Shown in pieces: positions 1-8,189 of a DNA stretch of 34,725 nt. The notes beneath the pieces were generated by a model. That model was given only the letters and a program-made list of their open reading frames with translations. It was not told the origin of the DNA and made no database searches. Numbering within the stretch: the stretch's first letter is position 1; each line of letters starts with the position of its first letter. Both the position numbers and the translations under genes were made by a program. Source of the DNA: Pseudomonas sp. SJZ079 (GTDB lineage: Bacteria > Pseudomonadota > Gammaproteobacteria > Pseudomonadales > Pseudomonadaceae); the NCBI RefSeq assembly GCF_007993865.1, contig NZ_VIUH01000038.1:1-34725 (forward strand), given 5' to 3'.

Positions 1-96
1 CAGCAGGGTGCAGGGGCTGGTGTGTTTGGCGACTGCCAATTTACCTGCATCCCTGACTGTCAATCCTCTCTTCCCCGCGACAATGCGAAGAACCAT

Positions 97-128
97 AAAA
101 AAGCCCCGCACGATGGCGGGGCTTTTTT
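97..128. terminator. Rho-independent terminator of the cold-shock gene, possibly bidirectional
   Basis: A perfect stem (GCCCCGC paired with GCGGGGC) around the 6-nt loop ACGATG is flanked by an A-tract on one side and a T-tract on the other. It can therefore end transcription on both strands. It lies 15 bases past the stop of the minus-strand cold-shock gene and could also terminate a gene entering from the left of the window. Confidence 0.9.
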
Positions 129-142
129 GAAGTCAGTGCAGG

Positions 143-352
143 TTAAACTACCTGAACTTCCTCAGCTTGCATGCCTTTCTGACCACGAGTGGCCACGAAA
201 GTAACCTGCTGGCCTTCTTTCAGGCTCTTGAAGCCATCGCTCTGGATAGCTTTGAAGTGTACGAACAGGTCATCGCCGGATTGTGGGGTGATGAAGCCGT
301 AGCCTTTTTCATCGTTGAACCACTTAACGGTACCAGTTTGACGATTGGACAT
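143..352 (-). CDS. cspA: Cold-shock protein, CspA/CapB type
   Basis: This 69-residue single cold-shock domain is an OB-fold binder of single-stranded nucleic acid and a probable RNA chaperone. Visible motifs are KWFNDEKGYGFI, containing RNP1 (KGYGFI), and the RNP2 element LFVHF, followed by a conserved GQQVTF and a C-terminal KGMQAEEV. The frame is open for 13 more codons upstream, but the start at 352 gives the family's usual N-terminus (MSNRQTGTVKWF) and has TTAGGAGAC at proper spacing; the upstream ATG has neither. The gene is monocistronic and ends in a strong terminator. The sequence resembles the CapB/CspA group of Pseudomonas, which has several paralogues, so the symbol is generic. Function is secure; whether it is cold-inducible or constitutive cannot be read from the sequence. 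Confidence 0.95.
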   Translation of the reverse strand: MSNRQTGTVKWFNDEKGYGFITPQSGDDLFVHFKAIQSDGFKSLKEGQQVTFVATRGQKGMQAEEVQVV

Positions 353-674
353 GTGATGTCTCCTAACAAAAGTAATAGCAGCCCTGGACAAGCCGAGGCA
401 GGGACTGAGTGCAACGAGTACTAGGAGTCGGACGATGTTTGGATCGAAATCTAGGCATCAAGTAGCGATTCGCGGTGACACATGCAGCACAGTGGGAGCA
501 CCATACGCTCTTTTGGCGCTGAGGGCGAATGCTCTGTGCGTCTTTCTGCTATTTATTGATTGATGAAGGTGAGGAAGCTTTATCCGCGGCACTCGTCAGC
601 AGCCTTTGAACCGCATCGCCGGCCCCGGTAAGATGCGCTCAGTTTTTCACCATCAGCTATTCAGGACGCCTGCC
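353..674. other. Divergent intergenic region between the cold-shock gene and dcd
   Basis: These 322 bases hold the leader and promoter of the minus-strand cold-shock gene and the promoter of dcd. The stretch from 353 to about 600 is probably the long 5' untranslated leader usual for cold-shock genes. I could not find a convincing minus-strand -35/-10 pair or a classical cold box, and see no other gene. Confidence 0.5.
606..634 (+). promoter_or_regulatory. Sigma70-type promoter of dcd
   Basis: TTGAAC at 606-611 and TAAGAT at 629-634 are separated by exactly 17 bases and match the -35 and -10 consensus at four and five positions. Transcription would start near 641, giving a leader of about 34 bases before the dcd ATG at 675. 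The call rests on sequence alone. Confidence 0.6.
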
Positions 675-1241
<567 letters not shown>

Positions 1242-1271
1242 TGCCCGGGTGGTATGGCGGGTAAGGTGACG

Positions 1272-1297
1272 AAGCCGGGTAGATGCCCGGCTTTTTT
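1272..1297 (+). terminator. Rho-independent terminator of dcd
   Basis: AAGCCGGG (1272-1279) pairs with CCCGGCTT (1286-1293) and is followed by a T-tract. It lies about 30 bases after the dcd stop codon. Confidence 0.88.
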
Positions 1298-1330
1298 GTG
1301 CCCGTGTGGCGGCGCTGGGTTAACGCCGGA

Positions 1331-1358
1331 CAAAAGAAAGGGCGCCAATAGGCGCCCT
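1331..1358 (-). terminator. Rho-independent terminator of the acylase gene
   Basis: AGGGCGCC (1339-1346), loop AATA, GGCGCCCT (1351-1358) form a perfect stem. Read on the minus strand the stem is followed by TTTCTTTT, so it serves the minus-strand acylase gene ending at 1440. The A-run at 1359 onward means a T-run precedes the stem on that strand. Confidence 0.75.
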
Positions 1359-1439
1359 AAAAAATGATCTATGGAGTAAGTCCACTTACTCAGAGCGGCT
1401 GTGTTGTGGATTAGTTCCGCAGCGGCTGAAAAACATTCG

Positions 1440-3977
1440 TTATTGGCCGGGCATCAGCAGCAGTCGCTTAGTGCCGTAGGTCTTCTCCAGGTTTTTCGAC
1501 TGGAAGGGGAAGCTCATGTAGCGGCCTTTGAGCCAGGCATCGATGCCGTCAGCGTAGTGCCCACTCGCCGGGTTGCCGGACTGGCCCGAGCTGTTCAGGC
1601 CGATCAGTGGCTCCTCGCGGCCGAAGTCGACGACGAGGCGCATGGCCGGGATCAGCCAAGTGTCGAAGTCCTGTCCCCAGTGGTAGGCCGAGGCGTTCAG
1701 GGTGCTGTGATCGCCACCGGCCGGGAACGGGCCGCGATCGAGGTATCCATCAATGGCGTTGAGCTTGGCGCGTTGGCTGGCGTTCATGTATTTGGCCAGT
1801 TGTGTGGTTTCGCTGGCCCAGGTGTAGCTGTGCAACTTGCCCCACTGCCAGCTCGTGTGGTCGCCGCCCAGTTTGCTTTCGGCAAAGGTCACCGCGGCCG
1901 CCAGGCTGCGCGCGAGGATGGCGGGCTTGTCTTCTTTCTGCGGGGTGCCTCGATCGTCCCAGAAAGGACTGTCGTCGCGGGCGAGCAGGTGGTCGGCCTG
2001 GGCCGAGTAGGAACTGTTGGCGGTTTCCACCAAGGCCTTCCAGGCTGGGCTGGTGTCTGGCCCCAGTTCGTCGAGGAAGATCTGCCGCGCGCTCTCATGC
2101 AGGAAGGCGCCGTACAGCGCGGCGTCGACCGAGTTGGCGGCAAGCTTTCCGTCGAAAGCCATCAGGCGGCTGAGTGCCTCGCGGGCTTTCGCTCGCTCCG
2201 TTCCCGGTAGGGCGTCTATCGCTTGTTTCAAGGGAGCGGCCATGCCCGGGGCTTCGAACATGCTCTGCAGCTTGCCGACGAAGGGCGAGGTCTGATCGTA
2301 TTGCATGGCAATCATGCTGGCCGTGTCGTGCTTGCCGCTGCCGGCCAGTTGCGCGATGCGCTCGGCACGCTCCGGGTAGTACCAGGAGTTGGATAGCTGC
2401 ATGCCATAGCCGCGCGGGACTGTGCGCTGGTTGGCGGTGCCCAGCCAGCCTTGTGGCGGGTCTTGGTCGTAAGGGTGGAGCATCGGGTCGGCGAAACCGT
2501 CCCAGTCGTAGCGGCCGTCCCAGCCCGGCGAGGGCAGTAAACCGAGGCCTTCGCGGCGGTTGGGAAAGCGTCCGGTAACTTGCCAGCCAATGTGCTGGGC
2601 GTCGGCAAAGACAATGTTCAGCGGCATGGTGCGGACTTCACGGGTGGCCTCGAAGGCCTGTTCCACCGACTGCGCACGCGTCAGATCGAAAAGCGCGTCG
2701 AGGGTCTTGTCGGTCTCAAACTGAGTGGTCTGCAAGGCCAGACCGTAGCCACTGCTCAGTTGCAGGGGTTGCAGCCTGTGTTTGCGCTCGCCCAGCGCCG
2801 AATTCAGCAGGGGGCCATGGCGCGTTTCGTGGATGGTTTCGCGGATCGGTCGCTGGCCCTTGATGAAGAAGGTTTCCTGGCGCTCCATAGTGGGTAGCCA
2901 TTTGCCGTCGGCCTGATAGTAGAGGCGCGTGCCTTGGCGTTTTACTTTCTCCAGGAACAGGTCCTGGTTGTCGCCCATGACCATGGTCATGCCCCAGCCG
3001 AGCTTGCCGTTGAAGCCGGCAACCACCGCCGGGACTCCGGCAATCGATATCCCGGCGACCTGGTACTTGGGTGAGCGGATCTGCACGAAATTCCACACCG
3101 AGGGCATGGACAGCGGCAGGTGCGTGTCATTGGCCAGCAGGCTCTTGCCGCTGCGGCTGTTCTGCGGGGCGATGGCCCAGTTGTTCGAGGCGGCGACGCC
3201 GAGCATGTGGGCGTCGGCGAATTGGCCGGTCGCGTCGCTGATAGCACTGAGGCCGGCGAGCTCTCCGTTGAGTGCTAGGCCCTTGAGCTTGTCCGCTTCC
3301 TCGAATGGCAGCGGTTCATCCGGGTAGGTCGGCAGCAGCCAGGCCAACTGGTCGCTGCCGACTTTCTGCGCCAGGACCAGGGTGGCGATTTCTTCCTGCA
3401 GATTGACCGACAGGCCGAAGTTCAGCAGGCAGAACACCAGCACCGAGTCTTCGGCTTTCCAGTAGGGTGGACGGTAACCGGACTCGGCCAGGTCCATCGG
3501 CAGCTTGTCGCGGTAGCGGAACAGGTAGGCGTTGACGCCGCGGGCATAGACCTCGAAGAACCGCTTGAGGCGTGGCGAGGCGTTGGCGTAGAGCACCTCG
3601 GCACTTTTTTTCAGGTTGACCGCGCGCATCAAGCGATCGATTTCCAGTACGCCGGGTCCCGCCATTTCCGCCAGCCGGCCTTCGGCCATCAGGCGCAGGC
3701 TCATCATCTGGCTGAGTCGATCACTGGCATGCACATAGCCCAGGGCGAACAGCGCATCATGGAAAGTGCTGGTTTCGATCAGCGGCATGCCTAAGGCATT
3801 GCGGCGTACCACTACGCTTTGCGTCAAACCCTGAACACGAACGATGCCTTGGTCTGGAGGCAGGCTGTCGGTGTATCGACTGTTAAGCAGCGATTGGCAG
3901 CCGCTAAGCGCCACTGTAGCGGTCAGTGCGGTGGCTAGGCTCAGGTGGGCCATTGGGCGAAACACGCGCGATAGCAT
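1440..3977 (-). CDS. quiP: Penicillin-amidase family acylase, QuiP-type acyl-homoserine lactone acylase
   Basis: This 845-residue Ntn-hydrolase precursor is predicted to cleave the amide of long-chain acyl-homoserine lactones, as P. aeruginosa QuiP does. Related acylases are processed into alpha and beta chains, the new beta-chain N-terminal serine being the nucleophile. Here that serine is S264 in VAASNNWAIAP. The beta chain then shows GKSLLANDTHLPLSMPSVW, the segment AGVPAVVAGFNGKLGWGMT and MGDNQDLF, all family hallmarks. The N-terminus has a lipobox (LSGC, C27) after a hydrophobic stretch, so a lipoprotein anchor is possible. AAGGAG precedes the ATG at good spacing. Length and motifs fit QuiP closely; substrate preference is inference, and the related acylase PvdQ is shorter (about 760 residues). 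Confidence 0.88.
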   Translation of the reverse strand: MLSRVFRPMAHLSLATALTATVALSGCQSLLNSRYTDSLPPDQGIVRVQGLTQSVVVRRNALGMPLIETSTFHDALFALGYVHASDRLSQMMSLRLMAEGRLAEMAGPGVLEIDRLMRAVNLKKSAEVLYANASPRLKRFFEVYARGVNAYLFRYRDKLPMDLAESGYRPPYWKAEDSVLVFCLLNFGLSVNLQEEIATLVLAQKVGSDQLAWLLPTYPDEPLPFEEADKLKGLALNGELAGLSAISDATGQFADAHMLGVAASNNWAIAPQNSRSGKSLLANDTHLPLSMPSVWNFVQIRSPKYQVAGISIAGVPAVVAGFNGKLGWGMTMVMGDNQDLFLEKVKRQGTRLYYQADGKWLPTMERQETFFIKGQRPIRETIHETRHGPLLNSALGERKHRLQPLQLSSGYGLALQTTQFETDKTLDALFDLTRAQSVEQAFEATREVRTMPLNIVFADAQHIGWQVTGRFPNRREGLGLLPSPGWDGRYDWDGFADPMLHPYDQDPPQGWLGTANQRTVPRGYGMQLSNSWYYPERAERIAQLAGSGKHDTASMIAMQYDQTSPFVGKLQSMFEAPGMAAPLKQAIDALPGTERAKAREALSRLMAFDGKLAANSVDAALYGAFLHESARQIFLDELGPDTSPAWKALVETANSSYSAQADHLLARDDSPFWDDRGTPQKEDKPAILARSLAAAVTFAESKLGGDHTSWQWGKLHSYTWASETTQLAKYMNASQRAKLNAIDGYLDRGPFPAGGDHSTLNASAYHWGQDFDTWLIPAMRLVVDFGREEPLIGLNSSGQSGNPASGHYADGIDAWLKGRYMSFPFQSKNLEKTYGTKRLLLMPGQ

Positions 3978-4377
3978 GCAGCAGGCTCCTTGCAGAACGC
4001 AGGGTAAGGGCTGGGGTCAGTGCGCTGCTCAGTAGCCTAGCAGTGCGGGGCATATGGCCAGCCGCATCTTAGGGCGGTGGCAGATGTGTAAAGGTGAGTA
4101 CGTTAGAGAGCGGCAAGGCACCTGGCAAGGGGCGGAGGCAGCGCTCGCTCCATTCGTGCGTTTATATTTCCCAAATCCTTGTGGGGGGATACCGCCGGGC
4201 AAAGGGGTGGCTGCATGGCGCGGGCGGTAGTTCAACGCACAAAGCGAAATCGAGTGTGCGAGTTGAGCCTGTGCCGGGGGGGTGTTGCTTGGCTCCCAGG
4301 CAGTGCTCTAGCGGGCTGGCGTCTACCGTCCATCCATCGTCGCGTACCGTGCCGGCGGCAATGCTATCAGTGGTGTG
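3978..4377. other. Intergenic region with no recognisable gene
   Basis: About 400 bases separate the DUF2489 gene (ending at 4378) from the acylase start at 3977. Both genes are on the minus strand, so this must hold the acylase promoter, which I could not place confidently. One short minus-strand frame (4029-4235) has no ribosome site and no recognisable protein features. No strong terminator is visible for the upstream operon. Confidence 0.4.
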
Positions 4378-4842
4378 TCAAGCCCGTTTGGATGGGGGCT
4401 GCAGGGCATCGTCAAGCAGCCAGCGGGCGGCCGTGCGGGCGGCGGCCTTATGCTGCAACTCCAGTTCGTGGAAGTGCTTTTCGTGCTGGCGCCGCGTGGC
4501 CTTGTCCAGTGCTTTCCAGTCACCATGGGTCGGCACTTGGGCCGTGGCTTCAAACAGTTGATGGAACACCTGGCAGCGCGTGTCCTGGCTCAGTGCGCTG
4601 TCGTAGTTGTCGAGCAGCACCTTGATGCGGATGGCGCCTTCGATCAGCGGTAGCTGGCCGTCGAGCAGGCTGCCGGCAAGGATTTGCAGGTCGCCAGCCA
4701 GGCGCTCTCGGCGTTCATTGGTCGCCTGCTCCTGGCTGCGCTGTTGCGCCCAGACTCGGCGCCACAGATACAGGGCATACAGCGCCAGCGCCGTCAGCAG
4801 CGCTACACCAGTCACCAGCAAAACCAAGTTTAGGGTGCTCAT
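4378..4842 (-). CDS. DUF2489 family membrane-anchored protein
   Basis: A 154-residue protein with one N-terminal membrane segment (residues 5-25), a basic LWRRVWAQQR junction, and a soluble helical domain rich in E, R and H. The pattern LLDGQLPLIEGAIRIKVLLDN and the later AQVPTHGDWKAL match what I recall of DUF2489, a family of unknown function. The start at 4842 places the membrane helix first; an in-frame extension upstream runs into the preceding gene. The SEC-C gene stops only 7 bases before this ATG and there is little Shine-Dalgarno sequence, suggesting translational coupling. It is the last gene of a three-gene minus-strand cluster. Confidence 0.75.
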   Translation of the reverse strand: MSTLNLVLLVTGVALLTALALYALYLWRRVWAQQRSQEQATNERRERLAGDLQILAGSLLDGQLPLIEGAIRIKVLLDNYDSALSQDTRCQVFHQLFEATAQVPTHGDWKALDKATRRQHEKHFHELELQHKAAARTAARWLLDDALQPPSKRA

Positions 4843-4849
4843 CGGCGAG

Positions 4850-5047
4850 TCAGGCGCCGTGGCATTTCTTGAATTTCTTCTGGCTGCCGCAGGGGCAGGG
4901 ATCGTTGCGACCAACGTCTTTCAAGGCGTTGCGCACGGGTTCCTGATGGTTGCAGTCGGGACCGTGTACATGGCCATGGTCATGCTGGTGGTCGTGGTCG
5001 TGATCATGGTTGCAGTCAGGGCCGTGGACGTGGGCTTGTTGGTTCAT
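4850..5047 (-). CDS. Small His-rich SEC-C motif protein
   Basis: A 65-residue protein in two parts. Residues 4-34 are dominated by His and Asp, with the nonapeptide HVHGPDCNH occurring twice around an HDHDHDHQHDHGH core. Residues 46-63 are a SEC-C motif (GRNDPCPCGSQKKFKKCHG), a zinc-binding knuckle known from the C-terminus of SecA and from YchJ-like proteins; the last ligand here is the CH pair. GGAG precedes the ATG. It starts 6 bases after the LEA-type gene stop and is followed 7 bases later by the DUF2489 gene, so the three are almost certainly co-transcribed. Metal storage, metal delivery or a ribosome/SecB-associated role are all possible; none is shown. Confidence 0.85.
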   Translation of the reverse strand: MNQQAHVHGPDCNHDHDHDHQHDHGHVHGPDCNHQEPVRNALKDVGRNDPCPCGSQKKFKKCHGA

Positions 5048-5053
5048 GCGTCG

Positions 5054-5551
5054 TTACTCCGGGATAAAATCGCCGGGAATTATCTCGCCATTTCGCTTCA
5101 TGTGCACGCTGCGTCCGAACAACAAACCGGTTTTTACCTCGCCTTCGAGCTGATAGCGAATCGGTTCATCGGGATGCTCGAGCATTTTGACGATTTGCCG
5201 CACATGCCGCCAGAGGTTGGTGCGCACCGGTACATCGAACACATGGTGGCCATAAGCGGGAACGGTGAACCAGGCATCGGACTCGCCTTCCGCCAGTTTC
5301 ACCTCATTGAGGTGGACCGAATAATCCAGGCCGCGGACCGGCAGGCTCATGCTGTTGGGGTTGTCGATGCGAAAACGCAGGACGAAGTGTTGTTCCAGCA
5401 GCTTGGCGCGGATGACCTCAACTTTCATCAGGCGAACATCTGGATCTTGGAAAGACCCCGTCATCCACGTGGAACATCCGCCGAGGCCTGCAAGTAGGGC
5501 TGAAAAAAGTAAGATCTTGAAAATTATTATTATTTTGCTCGGTGAAGACAT
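5054..5551 (-). CDS. LEA type 2 (LEA14/WHy domain) lipoprotein
   Basis: A 165-residue predicted lipoprotein: a hydrophobic N-terminus (KIIIIFKILLFSALLAG) ends in a lipobox with C26 in GLGGC. The mature part is a single immunoglobulin-like LEA14 domain with the typical RFRIDNPNSMSLPVRGLDYSV, in which an N-P pair precedes the core strands, and a later PVRTNLWRHV. Bacterial LEA14 proteins are linked to desiccation and stress tolerance, but their molecular role is unsettled. The start at 5551 has CGGAG at proper spacing and gives a normal signal peptide; upstream in-frame codons do not. The first codons are AT-rich compared with the neighbours. It is the first gene of the LEA/SEC-C/DUF2489 cluster. 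Confidence 0.82.
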   Translation of the reverse strand: MSSPSKIIIIFKILLFSALLAGLGGCSTWMTGSFQDPDVRLMKVEVIRAKLLEQHFVLRFRIDNPNSMSLPVRGLDYSVHLNEVKLAEGESDAWFTVPAYGHHVFDVPVRTNLWRHVRQIVKMLEHPDEPIRYQLEGEVKTGLLFGRSVHMKRNGEIIPGDFIPE

Positions 5552-5663
5552 TTCATACTCCGAATGACGCCCCAGTGTAACAAGCAACTGCTCGGCTGCA
5601 ACGTGTTGTGAGGGCAAAAAAACCTGCGCCATACTGTATGTCGATTAGGACAGGAGTATGACC

Positions 5664-6221
5664 ATGGATCTCTACGAGATTGCTTTTGCCGGCCAATTAG
5701 TACCGGGCGCCCAGTTGGACCAGGTCAAAGCCAATCTGGCCAAGCTATTTCAGGCCGATGCCCAACGCATTGCCATGCTGTTTTCCGGACGGCGCATCGT
5801 AATCAAGAACAACCTGGATGCCGCCGGTGCGGAAAAATACCGTGTCACATTGGCGCGTGCCGGAGCCCTGATCGAGGTGCTGGCCATGCCGGTGGTGGTC
5901 GAAGAGGTCGAGCTGGCTCCGCCACCGGCCATGCCAGTGCCCGCCCAAGCAGGCGTTCAACCGTCGGAGAGTGTCCCGGCGGGGCGACTGACTGTCGTGC
6001 CGCGGGATGAGTACATGGCGGCCTTCGCCGAGGTGGATGCGCCGGATTTCGGCATCGCCCCCTTGGGTGACGATTTGCAAGATGACAAACCCGAGCCTCA
6101 AGCGCCGCCACTCGACCTGTCGCAGTTCAGTCTGGCTCCAGCTGGTAGCGATATGGGGCAGGCGCGAGCAGAGCCCGACGCACCAGGGCCGGATATCTCG
6201 CACCTGAAGTTGCAGGAGTGA
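5664..6221 (+). CDS. Uncharacterised protein with N-terminal alpha/beta domain and acidic repeat tail
   Basis: The 185-residue product has a compact N-terminal domain (residues 1-75) with the pattern GAQLDQVKANLAKLF, MLFSGRRIVIKNNLDA and YRVTLARAGALIEV. I have seen this pattern at the start of other unannotated Pseudomonas proteins, but I know no function. The rest is Pro-, Ala- and Asp-rich and probably disordered. It holds three short related blocks: DFGIAPLGDDL (about 128-138), LDLSQFSLAPAGSDM (150-164) and PDISHLKLQE (176-185). No signal peptide or membrane segment is visible. Two ATGs compete: one at 5658 lies only 1 base after AGGAG, the one at 5664 is 7 bases after it, so 5664 is the better start. 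A terminator follows. Confidence 0.75.
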   Translation: MDLYEIAFAGQLVPGAQLDQVKANLAKLFQADAQRIAMLFSGRRIVIKNNLDAAGAEKYRVTLARAGALIEVLAMPVVVEEVELAPPPAMPVPAQAGVQPSESVPAGRLTVVPRDEYMAAFAEVDAPDFGIAPLGDDLQDDKPEPQAPPLDLSQFSLAPAGSDMGQARAEPDAPGPDISHLKLQE

Positions 6222-6228
6222 CGCACCG

Positions 6229-6257
6229 AGGCCCGCGCGTGCGGGCCTTGGGTTTTT
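6229..6257 (+). terminator. Rho-independent terminator
   Basis: AGGCCCGC (6229-6236), loop GCGT, GCGGGCCT (6241-6248) make a perfect 8-bp stem followed by TGGGTTTTT. It sits just after the stop of the gene ending at 6221. Confidence 0.82.
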
Positions 6258-6307
6258 GCGACTCGCGCCTGGTCTGACTGCAGCCAAGACGTAGGTTTAC
6301 CGCCGAG

Positions 6308-7438
6308 TCAATCGTTGGAGGCGGTTTGCTCCGTGGTTGCGCACTTGGCCTGAGCCTGTTCTGGAGTGAGGCTGCGGATCGAGGTATAGAACAGTTCGCA
6401 GGTCTGCAGTTTATCGCTTACCTGCCATTTCTGCGTGCAGCTGCTGAGGGTAGTGCTGGCGTCGGCGGCAGGGTTCTGCCCCATACTGGCCTGCCAGCAG
6501 GCTGCGGAGATGTCCTGGCCCATGACCTTGAGCCCGGCCTGGTCGGCCTTCTGTTGGTCGCCTCCGTAGTTTTCCGGATCGGCGGCATACCAGATATAGC
6601 TGGGATGGTTGGAGCCCAGCACGGCGACCGTGCGTCCGGCCGTCGGCGCGATCTGGCCGAGACCTAGTACGTCGAGGCTGACGCCATACTGCTGTTTTAC
6701 CCAGTCGCGTACCGGTCCACCGAAGGCCACCATCGGTAGCGAGGGTGCTTTGCTGTCCGTGCTTGCGGTCAGCTGCGCGACCATGCTGCTCTGGTAAGCC
6801 TCGAAGTAGTCGTAGGTGCCTTCCAACGAGCTGCCGGCGCTGGCGGGGGCTGCGATGGGCGCGATGTCGATGATGGTCTGGTAGGCAGGGGTTAGTTCGG
6901 CCGGTATGCCGTTAACGCTGAGCAGGCTGGCCCAGCGGTCGGTGGTCTTGGATTCCAGGTAGTCCTGCGCCTGGGTCAGTGAATAGTCCGGCGGAAAATG
7001 CAACAACTCGACGCTGCGGCGGTTTTCCAAGGCCATGCCCAGCGGTAGGAAGAAGTACCAGCTGTATTGCCACTTGCCGTCGGCGCTCAGCTTGGCGGCG
7101 CCTTGGTAGGCTAGATCGCCGGCGTCCAGCAGGTTGGTGAGCGGTTGGCCGTAGCCCGTCGGCACGCCGCTGATCTGGGCATACAGCTGGTCGTTGTCGG
7201 TGCTGACGCTGACCTTGGCGGCGCTGTAACCGTCACGTTGTACGCTTTGGGTCAGGTAGTGCTCAACCGTTTGCGCCAGGGTCCAATCGCGATAGCAGAT
7301 GACGTTGCAGTTGTTGGGGTAAGCGAACAGCTGGGTGACGCGAGCGGTGCTGCCCAGCTTCACCTGGACATCCGCCTGCACGTTGCCCGCCAGCATCAGG
7401 GCGGCCAGGCCGGCCACCCACCAGTTTCCTTGTTGCAT
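6308..7438 (-). CDS. Secreted protein of unknown function
   Basis: A 376-residue protein with a clear Sec signal peptide (WWVAGLAALMLAGNVQA, likely cleaved before D23). I do not recognise the mature part. It is aromatic-rich, with six cysteines (two near the start in NNCNVICYRDW, four near the end), suggesting disulfides and a periplasmic or extracellular home. The middle carries KWQYSWYFFLPLGM and a proline/alanine spacer near IDIAPIAAPASAG. AAGGAG lies 7 bases before the ATG, so expression looks genuine. The gene stands alone: a convergent plus-strand gene ends at 6221 on one side, and the other side is a 267-base spacer with no gene. No enzyme motif or repeat is evident. Confidence 0.8.
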   Translation of the reverse strand: MQQGNWWVAGLAALMLAGNVQADVQVKLGSTARVTQLFAYPNNCNVICYRDWTLAQTVEHYLTQSVQRDGYSAAKVSVSTDNDQLYAQISGVPTGYGQPLTNLLDAGDLAYQGAAKLSADGKWQYSWYFFLPLGMALENRRSVELLHFPPDYSLTQAQDYLESKTTDRWASLLSVNGIPAELTPAYQTIIDIAPIAAPASAGSSLEGTYDYFEAYQSSMVAQLTASTDSKAPSLPMVAFGGPVRDWVKQQYGVSLDVLGLGQIAPTAGRTVAVLGSNHPSYIWYAADPENYGGDQQKADQAGLKVMGQDISAACWQASMGQNPAADASTTLSSCTQKWQVSDKLQTCELFYTSIRSLTPEQAQAKCATTEQTASND

Positions 7439-7705
7439 GTGAATCTCCTTGGTGGCTTATCGAATCGAGCCTAGGTCGCTCGATTTCGTCGAAGCCTAGT
7501 CGGCTTCGGAATCAAGGCCAAGTAAGGGGCGGGGTGCAAGGTGGGCGAGTGGCCTGTGTGGTGCGTTCTATCTAGTCAATTTCGGCGTTTGAAGCCTTGA
7601 CCCTGCGTTGCCGTTCCTCGCCATAGCCCGCTTTGACTCATCGCAGCGTCTCGTCGCAGGGCTCCAGCATCCCAACTTGAGTTAACCGTCTGGCCGTACA
7701 GGCTA

Positions 7706-8185
7706 CTAGGTAAAACCTGCACAGCACTTCTTGAATTTCTGACTGCTGCCGCAGGGGCATGGATCGTTGCGTCCGGCCTTCAGCTCTACGCTGGGATCGA
7801 TGAAGTACCAGCGTTCTAGGTGCTGCACGAAGGCTGAGCGTTCGCGATGGCTGTGCTCACCGTCGTCATCGTGCCAGCGCACGGTGAAGGTCACCAAGGC
7901 GTGCTCCGGTTGGCCAGCCAGGATCTCGGCGCTTTCCACCTCCAAGCCAAGCCAGGTGCTCTGGGCGCTCCAGGCGCTTATTGCGTCGCGATCCAGGCCG
8001 TCTTGCTGGGCGGGTAGGGTGGTCGCCAGCAGGTAGTCGACCTGACCCAGTACATAGGCGCTGTAGCGCGAGCGCATCAAGGTTTCCGCGCTGGGTGCCG
8101 GGGTGCCAGCGTGGTAACGGCCGCAGCACTCGTGCAGAGGCTTGCTGCTGCCGCAAGGACAGCTTGTGTGGGGAGTGGTCAGCAT
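7706..8185 (-). CDS. YchJ family protein with two SEC-C motifs
   Basis: A 159-residue protein built like E. coli YchJ (152 residues): an N-terminal Cys motif (TSCPCGSSKPLHECCGRY), a central NTF2-like domain containing LMRSRYSAYVLGQVDYLLAT and WYFIDPS, and a C-terminal SEC-C motif (GRNDPCPCGSSQKFKKCC). Both Cys clusters should bind zinc. The role of YchJ is unknown. The frame is open far upstream, but that part overlaps the preceding gene; the ATG at 8185 lies 4 bases after its TGA and gives the family N-terminus. The two genes must be co-transcribed and are probably translationally coupled. Confidence 0.9.
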   Translation of the reverse strand: MLTTPHTSCPCGSSKPLHECCGRYHAGTPAPSAETLMRSRYSAYVLGQVDYLLATTLPAQQDGLDRDAISAWSAQSTWLGLEVESAEILAGQPEHALVTFTVRWHDDDGEHSHRERSAFVQHLERWYFIDPSVELKAGRNDPCPCGSSQKFKKCCAGFT

Positions 8186-8189
8186 GCCA

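Noticed and set aside
1401..2210. Open frame of 269 codons on the plus strand opposite the acylase
   Set aside because: Antisense shadow of the acylase beta chain; no ribosome site or motifs.
4029..4235. Short minus-strand frame in the spacer upstream of the acylase
   Set aside because: No Shine-Dalgarno site, no family resemblance, unusual Pro/Arg/Cys-rich composition.
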